Assembly: GCA_030430075.1 (NCBI GenBank)
Contig: JAUIGN010000001.1
Span: 248,001-312,000, forward strand
DNA: 64,000 bases
Source: a bacterium
GTDB lineage: Bacteria; Planctomycetota; Planctomycetia; Pirellulales; Pirellulaceae
Direction of reading: 5' to 3'
This document shows, piece by piece, positions 1-9,054 of the stretch. Numbering within the stretch: position 1 is the stretch's first letter; every line of letters starts with the position of its first letter. The translations under genes and the position numbers were made by a program. The notes beneath the pieces are model-generated. The model was given only the letters and a program-made list of their open reading frames with translations. It did not search any database and was not told the DNA's origin.

Positions 1-1238
1 TGCGGATGCATTCCGACCGGCGTGCAGTTGGCCAACAGGTCGCAACGCACCTTATGCCGGGCCGCCCATTCGACCGACTCGCAGTGAAACTGCTTGGCCA
101 ATTCATCCGCCCGCTCCTTCTTCCTGGCAGCCACGACCACCTTGGTCCCGCGCGATTGGAGAGCGTGCGTCACCGCTTTCGCAGCGCCTCCCGCTCCCAG
201 AACCAAGGCCGTTCGCCCGGTCAGGTGATCGATGTCCTGGCCGCGACTCAGGTCGGCGGTGATGCTGTCCAGAGCCGCGCTATGGTCCGTGTTGTAGGCA
301 CGGCGATCGAAGCCATCGATGACGACCGTGTTCGCCGCGCCGATATGGTCCACCGCGTTGTCGGTCTCCGTCACCAGGGGGATCACCTCTTCCTTGTGCG
401 GAATGGTCACACTCAGCCCCTTGATGCTCAACTGCCGGCACATCCCCATAAAGTCCGCCAACTCTTCACGCGGCACACGGAAGGGAATGTAGACCGCATC
501 AATGCCCAGTTCCTTGAAGACGGCATTGTGAATAATCGGGCTCAGGCTGTGCCCGATCGGGTCGGCGATCACACCATAGACATCGGTATCGACATTGATC
601 GAATCGTACCGATAAAGGTTCTTCATATCAGCGTAGCTAAGCTGCCCGGGGGCAAGTGCCCGCTCCTGGTGAAACGACGCATAAGTGAACGGCGCGCCGA
701 ACTTGCCGGCCAGGATCCGCGACGGAATCCCCATCTCGCCCATGCAAAAGGCGACCGTCGGCTTTTCGCTCTCGCCAATCAGGGACAACAATCGCAAATT
801 GTCACGCGGGCTGTGGGCCATCGTGACGATCTTGACGATATCGGGATCGGCTTCGCAACAGCGGTCGTGAATCTCACGCAGATTCTCTGGTGTCTCTTCA
901 AAGTTGTGGTAGCTGACAATCCGTTTCGTCTTCCCAAAGCGGGGAATATCGTCGGCAATATCTTCTTCCAGGTCGACATAGTCGACCCCCTCGGCGATCG
1001 CCGTCCGAAGCAGGACGATCCGTTCCTGTTCCGTCCCCTTCCAGTTCCCGCCATCCTGCTCGCGGCGACACGTGATGATCACGGGGCACTGCTTATCGGC
1101 CAAGAGGCGCTTCAGATTGACCGTGCGGACGATGTAGTCGAGCCGCAATTCGACCATCTCTGCACCAGCCTCGGCCAGGTGACGAAGTTCGGCAATCATC
1201 ATCTTGTGACGACCGCGACCAATGCTGACAACAATCAT
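1..1238 (-). CDS. aroDE: Bifunctional 3-dehydroquinate dehydratase (type I) / shikimate dehydrogenase, 3' end outside window
   Basis: Catalyses two consecutive steps of the shikimate pathway in the cytoplasm: 3-dehydroquinate to 3-dehydroshikimate, then NADPH reduction to shikimate. The first ~215 residues are a type I dehydratase: ELRLD near residue 30, the catalytic His in VSYHNF (H111) and the Schiff-base Lys in DIVKIVTMA (K136). From ~220 a shikimate dehydrogenase follows: GHSLSPIIHN (230-239), VTIPHKE, GAANT and the nucleotide-binding LGAGGAAKA. The frame is open to base 1, so roughly the last 70 residues are missing. The start is the first ATG after an in-frame TAA 36 bases upstream. 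Only antisense frames look long here; the real frame is on the minus strand. It may share a transcript with the flavin reductase upstream. Fused AroD-AroE proteins are known in plants and some bacteria. Confidence 0.93.
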   Translation of the reverse strand, partial: MIVVSIGRGRHKMMIAELRHLAEAGAEMVELRLDYIVRTVNLKRLLADKQCPVIITCRREQDGGNWKGTEQERIVLLRTAIAEGVDYVDLEEDIADDIPRFGKTKRIVSYHNFEETPENLREIHDRCCEADPDIVKIVTMAHSPRDNLRLLSLIGESEKPTVAFCMGEMGIPSRILAGKFGAPFTYASFHQERALAPGQLSYADMKNLYRYDSINVDTDVYGVIADPIGHSLSPIIHNAVFKELGIDAVYIPFRVPREELADFMGMCRQLSIKGLSVTIPHKEEVIPLVTETDNAVDHIGAANTVVIDGFDRRAYNTDHSAALDSITADLSRGQDIDHLTGRTALVLGAGGAAKAVTHALQSRGTKVVVAARKKERADELAKQFHCESVEWAARHKVRCDLLANCTPVGMHP

Positions 1239-1437
1239 GGCGACTTCAAGGCGATGGGGTTAGTGAATGAGCCACACGGGGAAACCACCGTGGTTGACTT
1301 TGGATGAGGAACGCAGGGGATGCCCGAGCGGCGAAGGCTCGGGGCTGATCGGGCCCGCAGATCGCGACTTATTCTGTCATTCCGGCTGCGGCGATTCAAT
1401 CCGGCGCGTCGAATTTGCACCTCCTGACGACCGCTGG

Positions 1438-1911
1438 TCAGGGCGCCAGACTGCCATACTTGCCGCCGAAGTACAGCAGCGGCTCGCCGCTCCCCACGCC
1501 GCCGGCCACGATCTCTCCAATGAAGATGTCGTGGTCGCCGCCATCGAGGACCTGGGTAACCCGGCAATCAACCCAGCCCAGCGTATCCGGCAAGATCGGC
1601 GCCCCGGTCTCCGCCGTGGTGAAGTCGAGCCCGGAAAAGTCCTTGGGACCTTGGAAGGCAAAACGATCGGACAGTTCGCGCTGCTGGACGGTCAGAATGT
1701 TCAAGGCAAAACAGGCCCCTTCGCGAAACTTGCCATGCGAAGCGCCCTCTTTCTGTACGGCCAACAAGACCAGCGGCGGGTCAAGTGAAAGCGAAGTGAT
1801 GCCGTTGGCCGTCATACCCCACGTCTGGTCGCCGACCCGGGTACTGGCGACCGTCACTCCGGTGGCAAAGGCGCCCATGATCTTCCGCTGTTGTTGCGAA
1901 TCAAAACTCAC
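1438..1911 (-). CDS. Flavin reductase-like (FMN-binding) domain protein
   Basis: A 157-residue single-domain protein of the flavin reductase-like, FMN-binding split-barrel family. These reduce free flavin with NAD(P)H or serve as the reductase of two-component monooxygenases. Typical features are the N-terminal MGAFATGVTVAS segment, WGMTANGITSLSLDPPLVLL (substrate and FMN contacts), FALNIL, and the C-terminal LLYFGGKYG. I chose the GTG at 1911 because an AGGGAGA ribosome-binding site lies 7 bases upstream and the protein then starts where the family does. A further in-frame GTG at 1965 would add 18 residues. No partner monooxygenase is adjacent; the upstream minus-strand gene is an SDR dehydrogenase. 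Substrate unknown. Confidence 0.88.
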   Translation of the reverse strand: MSFDSQQQRKIMGAFATGVTVASTRVGDQTWGMTANGITSLSLDPPLVLLAVQKEGASHGKFREGACFALNILTVQQRELSDRFAFQGPKDFSGLDFTTAETGAPILPDTLGWVDCRVTQVLDGGDHDIFIGEIVAGGVGSGEPLLYFGGKYGSLAP

Positions 1912-2126
1912 TTGAAAATCTCCCTGTTGAACGGAACGCCGCTCATCTAATGGTTCCCTGTCCACGTTTTCTTAGGCGTGTGTTCCCGGTTCCCGGCGAC
2001 CCGGCCGCCGCTTGGCGTTCCGCCCAGGCGCGTTCGCGACAGAGCACATGCCACCTTGCGACACCGTGCGCGGCGTTGCGTCCTGCCGGTTCAGAAGCGG
2101 TTACCGTGCCGACCTTGCGATCTCGA

Positions 2127-2906
2127 TCACCGCGCTGTCCAACCACCGTCGACCGTCAACAAACTCCCCGTCATGTAGCTCGACGCGTTGCTGGCCAGGA
2201 GTATTGCGGCTCCCTGAATCTCTTCCATCTGTCCCCAGCGCTCCAGGGCCACCGCCCCGACAATGAACTTCTTGGTCTGCTCGTCGTCGGCGATGGGAAC
2301 ATTCATCGGAGTCAGAAAGGGCCCCGGGCAGATGGCGTTACAGGTGATGCCGGTGGACGCCAATTCGAGCGCCAACGCGCGTGTCATCTGAACGACGGCC
2401 CCCTTGCTGGTCGCGTACGGTGTCCGGTTCGCCAGTCCCACCACCCCCAAGGTACTCGCCATATTAATGATCCTTCCGTAGCCCGCCTCTTTCATGTGGC
2501 GAACGACGGCCCGCGTCATCAGCCAGACGCCGTCAACGTTGACGCGTTGCACCTCTCGAAACGATTCGTAACTCAACTCGTCAATCGGGCCGCGAATATT
2601 GATCCCGGCGTTGTTGATCAGGATGTCAATCTTCCCAAAGCTGGCCATCGCCTTCGCGACCACCTCTTCGCAGTCGTCCGGATCACAGACATCCGCCTGC
2701 AGACCGATGGCCTGCTTCCCGAATTGCTCGCGAACTTCCGCAGCAGCCGCCTCCACCTCGTCCCGCTTGCGGCTGGTCAAGAGCACGTCGGCGCCGGCGG
2801 AGGCGAGCCCGGCGGCCATGGCCAGCCCCAGTCCTTTCGAACCGCCGGTGATGACGGCTGACCTTCCCGTCAAATCGAACTGTTGTATTCCCGGTAGTGG
2901 AGACAT
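2127..2906 (-). CDS. Short-chain dehydrogenase/reductase (SDR), classical type
   Basis: A 259-residue cytoplasmic NAD(P)-dependent oxidoreductase of the classical SDR family. It has the Rossmann cofactor motif TGGSKGLG (residues ~20-27), NNAG in the middle, a catalytic Ser in NMAST, the catalytic YATSK pair, and the C-terminal CPGPFLTPM and LTVDGG segments. The sequence resembles gluconate 5-dehydrogenase and 3-oxoacyl-ACP reductase subfamilies, but the substrate cannot be fixed from sequence. The ATG at 2906 has a GAGAGG-type ribosome-binding site just upstream. It is the first gene of a probable minus-strand run with the flavin reductase (about 215 bases downstream) and aroDE. Confidence 0.93.
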   Translation of the reverse strand: MSPLPGIQQFDLTGRSAVITGGSKGLGLAMAAGLASAGADVLLTSRKRDEVEAAAAEVREQFGKQAIGLQADVCDPDDCEEVVAKAMASFGKIDILINNAGINIRGPIDELSYESFREVQRVNVDGVWLMTRAVVRHMKEAGYGRIINMASTLGVVGLANRTPYATSKGAVVQMTRALALELASTGITCNAICPGPFLTPMNVPIADDEQTKKFIVGAVALERWGQMEEIQGAAILLASNASSYMTGSLLTVDGGWTAR

Positions 2907-3339
2907 TCGGTCCTCTCTCTTTCGGCTGGGCAGCCGTTGGTCGACTTGGCACCACCATCCTGGTGCCGCCGACCTGGCAACGACTCGTAAACAACGTGCT
3001 CAACGTAGCTACCCACGCCCCCCGGTGGAATACCGGACCCGTCGCCCGGCAGCGGCAACGACGATCTGCGGGACGCTTCGGGAAGACTCTGAAGGACTCG
3101 CGAAAGTCTCTGCTCAGCCGCTCATGTGGCCCGCTCCGCCGAGCCCCACGCCCTCTCCGAACCAACATTTACACAACTTTTACATAACCGAGACGGCTCG
3201 AAAACCGGGCTGGCTCCGATACCCGTTACAATTCCCAGCCACATCGAGATGAACTCGCCAGGCCACGGTTTGGCGTTGCAAACGTTCCGAGCGGCACCGA
3301 CCGGGTGTCGCACTGCTTGAGATTGAGGAGGCCACCACG
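2907..3339. other. Intergenic region between divergent SDR and desaturase genes
   Basis: This 433-base stretch separates two divergent genes, so it should hold both promoters. Short open frames on each strand lack family features and ribosome-binding sites, and I reject them. The last part has an AT-richer segment (about 3165-3190) and a TACAAT -10-like hexamer near 3227. The desaturase start is preceded by GAGGAGG. I see no repeat or RNA structure here. Confidence 0.5.
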
Positions 3340-4380
3340 ATGGCGATTGCACCCGAGGAAAAAGATCTGCTGGCTGACGACTCCCTTGACGGGGACGGAG
3401 TCGCCGTGGCGGAGATGCCGCTCACCGCAACCGACGGTGCCGCCGACGAGTCCCTCTGGCAGGAAGACACGGCGACGGCCATGGATCGGGAGCAGCACGA
3501 AGTCGAGCAAAAAAGGCGTACGCAGCAGGGCCTCAACTACGCGGTGATGTTCTGGCTGGTCCTGCTTCATGGCGGGGCACTGGCCGCACCGTTCGTCTTC
3601 AGCTGGCAGGGCCTGGTCGTCTGTCTGGCCCTGTATTGGTTTAACGGATCCATCGGCGTCTGCCTCGGTTACCATCGTCTCCTGACGCATGGCTCGTTCA
3701 AAGTCCATCGAGTGACCCGGTACATCATTGCCTTTCTGGGTGGCTTGTCGGGTGAAGGCCAGGCCATCGATTGGGTGGCCAATCACCGCAAGCATCATGC
3801 CCACAGCGATCATGCGGGCGATCCCCACACGCCCCATGACGGCGGCATCTGGGCACACATTCTGTGGCTCTGCTGGTCGCTCCGCGGCCAGGACTACACG
3901 GACCACGTCAATCGGTGGGCCCCCGACCTGGCAAAAGACCCGGTGATGCGGTGGATCGGCCACATGTTTCTGCCGTCGCACATTCTCAGTGGCCTGGCCC
4001 TGCTGGGCATCGGCTACTGGATGGGTGGCTGGTACATGGGAGCCTCCCTGTTGGTCTGGGGATTGTTCGTTCGCCTGATCATCGTGCTGCACGTCACCTG
4101 GTTCGTGAATTCGTGGGCCCACATGTGGGGTTATCGCAACTACGAAACGACGGACGACAGCCGCAACAACTGGCTGGTCGCCATCCTGGCATTCGGCGAA
4201 GGCTGGCACAACAACCATCACGCCTACCCGCGGATGGCCAGCCAGGGGCACAAATGGTGGGAATTCGACGGCACGTACATGATCATCCGCATGATGAAGT
4301 GGACCGGCCTGGCGTGGGACGTCGTTGACTACAAGAAAATCAGCGAAAAGAAGAACCAAGACCGCCGCCGACACAGCTAA
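3340..4380 (+). CDS. Acyl-CoA (stearoyl-type, delta-9) fatty acid desaturase
   Basis: A 346-residue integral membrane di-iron desaturase that inserts a cis double bond into saturated acyl chains to adjust membrane fluidity. The three histidine boxes of the acyl-CoA desaturase family are complete: HRLLTH (residue ~112), HRKHHAHSD (~149) and GEGWHNNHH (~287). Hydrophobic segments flank the boxes as expected, starting at about residue 65. The first ~60 residues are acidic and variable, with no signal peptide. A GAGGAGG ribosome-binding site precedes the ATG. It appears monocistronic, with a terminator-like hairpin just downstream. Chain-length and position specificity are inferred from family only. 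Confidence 0.95.
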   Translation: MAIAPEEKDLLADDSLDGDGVAVAEMPLTATDGAADESLWQEDTATAMDREQHEVEQKRRTQQGLNYAVMFWLVLLHGGALAAPFVFSWQGLVVCLALYWFNGSIGVCLGYHRLLTHGSFKVHRVTRYIIAFLGGLSGEGQAIDWVANHRKHHAHSDHAGDPHTPHDGGIWAHILWLCWSLRGQDYTDHVNRWAPDLAKDPVMRWIGHMFLPSHILSGLALLGIGYWMGGWYMGASLLVWGLFVRLIIVLHVTWFVNSWAHMWGYRNYETTDDSRNNWLVAILAFGEGWHNNHHAYPRMASQGHKWWEFDGTYMIIRMMKWTGLAWDVVDYKKISEKKNQDRRRHS

Positions 4381-4411
4381 CACGCGTCTCCCAACTCAAT
4401 CATGATCGGCA

Positions 4412-4443
4412 ACGGCCCGGTGCTGGGAGCAGCGCCGGGCCGT
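4412..4443 (+). terminator. Terminator-like hairpin after desaturase
   Basis: A perfect 9-bp stem, ACGGCCCGG (4412-4420) pairing with CCGGGCCGT (4435-4443), encloses a 14-base loop containing a further TGCT/AGCA pairing. It lies 32 bases after the desaturase stop. The following bases (GGTTCGTTCTT) are only moderately T-rich, so Rho-independent termination is plausible but not certain. Confidence 0.5.
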
Positions 4444-4658
4444 GGTTCGTTCTTGCCCTCACCGACTCCACACCGCGTCTCAAACTCCCGCACATCCTCG
4501 TTGCGGCGTTGGCCAAGACGCCGGTCGCCGCCACGCTGACGATGGCATCTCCGACAATCGGCCCCTCCGAACGACGGGGCAAATGTTGTGGCCGATCGCT
4601 CGCCCCTGCTACAATGAACCGTCCCACCTGAATCGCAAACCTCTTCCTGCCTGCCGCC

Positions 4659-7403
4659 ATGCGAAATCAACCCAACCCGACCTGTCGGCCCCCCCTTCAA
4701 CACCCCACGTCAGCGCTCGTCCGTGTCGGCAGCCGGCTCTCGAGTTGCCGAGGCTGGCTGGCAACCGCCACCGCGGCGCTCCTGGTCGTCGGCACCTGGG
4801 CGCTTACTCTTCCTTTGGCAGTTCGCGCGGAAACCGCACCGGCACGCCCGTCGCGTGCGGAGCCGCTCACTTACGAGCGGCACATTCGCCCCTTGCTCAA
4901 GACGCACTGTTTTCATTGCCATGGGGAAGGCGGGGAACTGGGCGGCGGTTTGGACCTGCGATTGCGGCGGCTGATCACCGCCGGCGGAGAGAGCGGCGCC
5001 GCCGTGGTGCCCGGTGACGGGTCGGCCAGCTTGCTGCTGGAGAGAATGGCGGCCGGAGAGATGCCGCCCGAAGATGTCGAGATTCGCCCGACCGCCGCGG
5101 ACATCGAGTTGGTTCGTGACTGGATTGCAGCGGGTGCGGCAGGGCGTACCGAACCGGACGACCTCGATCCGGCCAACTACATCACCGAGGAAGAGCGCGG
5201 ATACTGGGCCTTTCAAGCGGTCCAGCGGCCACCGCTGCCGACGGTCACAGAAACTGTTCGAGCCCGCACGCCGATCGACCACTTCCTGCTGGCTCGCCTC
5301 AGCCGGGAATCACTCACCTTCGGCCCGGACGCGGATCCCATCAGGCTGCTGAGGCGCGTCTCCATCGATTTGACCGGCCTGCCACCCACCGTGGCGGAAA
5401 TTGAAGCGTTCGTTGCCGACCAGGCTCCGGGCGCCTACGAACGGCTGGTTGACCGGCTCCTGAATTCGCCTCGCTACGGCGAACGCTGGGGCCGCCACTG
5501 GCTGGACGTCGCCGGCTACGCGGATTCCGAAGGTTACGTTGATGCGGATCCGGTTCGGCCCTACGCGTACCAGTATCGCGATTACGTGATCGCTGCCTTT
5601 AACCAAGGCAAACCGTTCGACCAGTTCATCACCGAACAATTGGCCGGCGATGAACTGGTCGGTCAGCCGTTCTCCAACCTCTCACCGGAGGATGCGGAGA
5701 AGCTGATCGCCACCGGATTCCTGCGGATGTGCCCCGACGGCACGGCAGCCGGTGATGTCGACCAGGGGGTCGCCAGAAACGCTGTTGTCTCCAAGACGAT
5801 TGAGATCGTTTCGACGTCCCTGTTGGGTCTCACGGTCGGATGTGCCGAATGCCACAATCATCGCTACGATCCGATCTCGCAGTCCGACTACTATGCCTGG
5901 CGGGCCATTTTCGAGCCCGCTTTGGATTGGAAGAACTGGCAGGTGCCGACCAAACGCCGCGTGTCGTTATACACGGATGCCGACCGTGCCGCCGCGGCCC
6001 AGATCGAAGCGGAAGCGAAGGCCATCCTGGCGGAGCGGACGGCGAAGCAGGAACAGTTGATCCAGGAGACCTTTGCCAGGCAGCTCAACAAACTGGCCGA
6101 AGAATTGCGTGAGCCCGTCCGCGAGGCCTACCAGACGCCGGCCAAGCAGCGCACGGCCGAGCAGCAGAAGTTGCTCAAGCAGCACCCCAGCGTCAACGTC
6201 ACGGCAAGTTCGCTCTATCTGTACGACAAGAAGGCGGCCGCGGAACTCAAGGCCCTGGCGGACAAGGCCAATGCGCTGCGGCAGACCAAACCCGAAGAAC
6301 GGTTTGTGCGCGCGTTGTGGGAACCGGCCGCCAAGACTCCGCCCAAGACGTTCCTCTTCATCCGCGGCGATCATGAACAGCCGGGAGAAGAGTTGGCCCC
6401 CAACGGTCTGCCGATCCTGGCAACCGCCGACCAGGCCCCGCTGCCAGTCAACGACGGGGACCTGCCAAGCAGTGGCCGCCGGCTGGCTTACGCCCGGCAA
6501 TTGACGTCACCGTCCCATCCGCTGGTGGCCCGCGTGATCGCCAACCGCATCTGGTTGCATCATTTCGGGAAGGGACTGGTCGAAACGCCGGGGGATTTCG
6601 GCCAGCTGGGCGTGCCGCCAACCCACCCCGGGTTGCTGGATTGGCTGGCCGCGGAATTGCAGGCCGGTTGGGACGTGAAACACCTGCAGCGGCTGATTGT
6701 CACCTCAACCGCCTATCGGCAAGCGTCGCGCAATCGGGACCGCGCCTTGCAGGTTGACGCCCAGAATCAGCTCTACTGGCGGATGCCGATTCGCCGGCTG
6801 GAAGCCGAAGTACTCCGCGACAGCCTGCTGGCCGTCTGCGGGCGGCTCGACCTGGAAATGGGCGGACCAGCGGTGCCGGTGATGGCGGACCGGGCGGGCC
6901 GGTTTGTGATCGGCAAAGAGAACCTCAACGCCGGGCGTCCAGGGGCCGTGATCGACATGCACGGCGCCCAGTTCCGCCGCAGTGTATTCATTCAGGTTCG
7001 ACGCAGCCGTCCGTTGGGCGTCATGGATCCGTTCGATCTGCCGATCCCTTCGCCCAACTGCACGCAACGCGCCTCCTCGACGGTGGCCCCCCAGTCGCTG
7101 ATGCTGATGAATAGTGACTTTGTGACGGAGGTGGCCCGGCGCTTCGCCGACCGCATCCAGTCGGAAGCAGGCAAGGAAATGACGGAACAGATCCGTCTCG
7201 CCTGGCTGGCCGCGTTCGCTCGACAGCCGACCGCCCGGGAACTGGCCGACGCGACGAAGTACGTGGCCGAGCAGCAGGAGGTCTTCGCCGCCTCGCCGCC
7301 GGCAAAGACCGCAAAGCAAACGTCCGCTGGGTCGCGGCACGAAGCGTTATCCAGCCTGTGCCACGCACTGCTTAGTTCAAACGAGTTTCTCTACGTCGAC
7401 TAA
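4659..7403 (+). CDS. Planctomycete cytochrome c / DUF1549 / DUF1553 (PSD1-type) exported protein
   Basis: A 914-residue exported protein of a family hugely expanded in Planctomycetota. It has an N-terminal signal segment (hydrophobic ~36-56) and then a planctomycete-type cytochrome c domain with one haem-c motif, CFHCH (C84, C87, H88). A DUF1549 domain follows (~190-410) with the conserved CAECHNHRYDP segment (C394-H398), which may be a second haem or metal site. A long coiled, Lys/Ala/Gln-rich linker (~440-540) precedes the DUF1553 domain (~610-860), which contains NRIWLHHFG. The DUF1501 gene starts 22 bases downstream, the usual pairing. The biochemical role is not established; proposed roles involve polysaccharide breakdown or redox chemistry in the periplasm. 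Confidence 0.93.
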   Translation: MRNQPNPTCRPPLQHPTSALVRVGSRLSSCRGWLATATAALLVVGTWALTLPLAVRAETAPARPSRAEPLTYERHIRPLLKTHCFHCHGEGGELGGGLDLRLRRLITAGGESGAAVVPGDGSASLLLERMAAGEMPPEDVEIRPTAADIELVRDWIAAGAAGRTEPDDLDPANYITEEERGYWAFQAVQRPPLPTVTETVRARTPIDHFLLARLSRESLTFGPDADPIRLLRRVSIDLTGLPPTVAEIEAFVADQAPGAYERLVDRLLNSPRYGERWGRHWLDVAGYADSEGYVDADPVRPYAYQYRDYVIAAFNQGKPFDQFITEQLAGDELVGQPFSNLSPEDAEKLIATGFLRMCPDGTAAGDVDQGVARNAVVSKTIEIVSTSLLGLTVGCAECHNHRYDPISQSDYYAWRAIFEPALDWKNWQVPTKRRVSLYTDADRAAAAQIEAEAKAILAERTAKQEQLIQETFARQLNKLAEELREPVREAYQTPAKQRTAEQQKLLKQHPSVNVTASSLYLYDKKAAAELKALADKANALRQTKPEERFVRALWEPAAKTPPKTFLFIRGDHEQPGEELAPNGLPILATADQAPLPVNDGDLPSSGRRLAYARQLTSPSHPLVARVIANRIWLHHFGKGLVETPGDFGQLGVPPTHPGLLDWLAAELQAGWDVKHLQRLIVTSTAYRQASRNRDRALQVDAQNQLYWRMPIRRLEAEVLRDSLLAVCGRLDLEMGGPAVPVMADRAGRFVIGKENLNAGRPGAVIDMHGAQFRRSVFIQVRRSRPLGVMDPFDLPIPSPNCTQRASSTVAPQSLMLMNSDFVTEVARRFADRIQSEAGKEMTEQIRLAWLAAFARQPTARELADATKYVAEQQEVFAASPPAKTAKQTSAGSRHEALSSLCHALLSSNEFLYVD

Positions 7404-7425
7404 CCTTCCTCACGCGGACGGAACG

Positions 7426-8874
7426 ATGACGCCCTTTGATCGCCTGCAATCCAATCGACGCCATTTCCTGGCTACCCATGCCTTCGGAATCTGTTCGACG
7501 GCGCTCGCCTGGCTGCTGCAGCAGGATGCGGCTTCGGCCGCGCCTCCCAAGCCGAACCTGGCGCCCGAACACTTCGATTTGAAGCCCAAACCTCCCCAGC
7601 ATCGGCCGGCCGCGCAGGCGATGATCTCCCTCTGGATGCAGGGTGGCCCCAGCCATATCGATCTGTTCGACCCCAAGCCGGAGCTGACGAAACGCGATGG
7701 CCAGCCCTTTCCGGGTGACATCAAATACGACAACGCCGCGCAAGCCAGCGCCACCATGCTGGGAAGCCCTTGGAAATTCCAACAGCACGGCGAATGCGGC
7801 ACCGAACTCTCCGAACTGCTACCGCATCTGGCGGAGATTGTCGACGACATCTGCCTGATCCGCTCGACCCGCACAGGGGTCAACAACCACGGCCAGTCAA
7901 TTCGAGCACTCAACACGGGTCAGATCGTCGGCGGACAACCGGGCCTGGGGAGTTGGCTGACCTATGGGCTCGGCTCGGAGAGCCAGGACCTGCCGGCCTA
8001 CCTGGCACTGACCGATCCAGGCCAACTGCCGGTGCTGGGAGTGGAGAATTGGAATAACGGCTACCTGCCGTCCGTCTATCAAGGCACCGTAATTCGACCT
8101 CAGGAGCCGCGAATTCTCAACCTCACCCCACCCGCTCGCCTGGCAGGCACCGCGCAGCAGCGGTACCTGGGTTACCTCGAGAATCTCAACCGCCGGCATC
8201 TGGCACAACGGCCGGGCGAGCACGACTTGGAAGCTCGGATTGCCAGCTACGAACTGGCGGCCAGGATGCAAACGGCCGCCAAGGAAGCGCTCGACCTGAG
8301 CCAGGAGTCTGCCGCGACGCAGCGGATGTACGGAATGGAAGACAAGGCGACGCGGGACTACGGGTCACGCTGCCTGATAGCCCGCCGCCTGGTCGAGCGG
8401 GGCGTCCGTTTTGTGCAGGTATTTACGGAGAATCAACGCTGGGACCACCACAACAGTATCCGCTCGGGACTGCCGTCTGCGTGCAAGAAAGTCGACCAGC
8501 CTTCGGCGGCCCTGGTGAAGGACTTGAAGCAACGAGGGTTGCTCGATTCGACCCTGGTTCACTGGGGCGGCGAAATGGGACGGCTGCCGGTGATCCAGAA
8601 CGACGCCGGCCCCAAGAAGGTCGGCCGCGACCACAACACGTACGGGTTCAGTATGTGGCTCGCCGGCGGCGGAGTCCGGGGCGGCATGACGTTCGGCTCG
8701 ACCGACGAGTTCGGTCACCAGGCGGTCGAGAATGTCGTTCATCACTACGACTACCATGCGACACTCCTGCACCTGTTCGGCCTCGACCCCGAACTGCTGA
8801 ACTACGAACAGAACAACCGCGTGCGGACCTTGCTGGAAGGCCGCGGACGGGTGGTCAAAGAGATCCTCGCCTGA
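7426..8874 (+). CDS. DUF1501 family protein with Tat-type signal
   Basis: A 482-residue DUF1501 protein, the habitual partner of DUF1549/DUF1553 proteins in planctomycetes. The N-terminus NRRHFLATHAF (R11, R12) followed by a hydrophobic stretch looks like a twin-arginine signal, suggesting export in folded form. DUF1501 proteins share an alkaline-phosphatase/sulfatase-like fold. Visible conserved features are SLWMQGGPSHIDLFDPKP (~70), WGGEMGRLP and the C-terminal DYHATLLHLFGLDP, the histidines being typical metal-site candidates. It lies 22 bases after the DUF1553 gene and is probably cotranscribed. Substrate unknown. A 20-bp direct repeat runs across its stop codon. Confidence 0.93.
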   Translation: MTPFDRLQSNRRHFLATHAFGICSTALAWLLQQDAASAAPPKPNLAPEHFDLKPKPPQHRPAAQAMISLWMQGGPSHIDLFDPKPELTKRDGQPFPGDIKYDNAAQASATMLGSPWKFQQHGECGTELSELLPHLAEIVDDICLIRSTRTGVNNHGQSIRALNTGQIVGGQPGLGSWLTYGLGSESQDLPAYLALTDPGQLPVLGVENWNNGYLPSVYQGTVIRPQEPRILNLTPPARLAGTAQQRYLGYLENLNRRHLAQRPGEHDLEARIASYELAARMQTAAKEALDLSQESAATQRMYGMEDKATRDYGSRCLIARRLVERGVRFVQVFTENQRWDHHNSIRSGLPSACKKVDQPSAALVKDLKQRGLLDSTLVHWGGEMGRLPVIQNDAGPKKVGRDHNTYGFSMWLAGGGVRGGMTFGSTDEFGHQAVENVVHHYDYHATLLHLFGLDPELLNYEQNNRVRTLLEGRGRVVKEILA

Positions 8875-8900
8875 GAGACCGAGATCCTCGCCTGAGAGAC
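8860..8900 (+). repeat. Two-copy 20-bp direct repeat spanning the DUF1501 stop codon
   Basis: GAGATCCTCGCCTGAGAGAC occurs at 8860-8879 and again at 8881-8900. The first copy contains the last codons and TGA of the DUF1501 gene, so the second copy is a duplicated gene end in the 3' untranslated region. It looks like a recent small tandem duplication. Confidence 0.85.
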
Positions 8901-8936
8901 ACTGCGAGGAAACACGGCAAAGAGACACAGCATTTC

Positions 8937-8953
8937 GTCATGCACAACATGAC
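8937..8953 (+). repeat. GTCATGC/GCATGAC-type hairpin element, single copy
   Basis: GTCATGCACAACATGAC forms a short inverted repeat and differs by one base from the hairpin triplicated at 33613-33711. Flanking bases (ATTTC before, CTCCGC after) also resemble those copies. It lies in the 3' region of the DUF1501 gene and may act as a weak terminator or be a dispersed palindromic repeat. Confidence 0.6.
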
Positions 8954-9054
8954 CTCCGCAAAGGCGAACGTCCGCGGCATCACACCTGTCGCCGCTCACC
9001 GGACGGTCGTCCGCTTTCCAATGAGAAGCTCACTCTGTTCCGAACTCAGCCGCC

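Noticed and set aside
6-1307. 433-codon plus-strand frame
   Set aside because: It is antisense to the convincing AroD-AroE frame, which carries the catalytic motifs of both enzymes.
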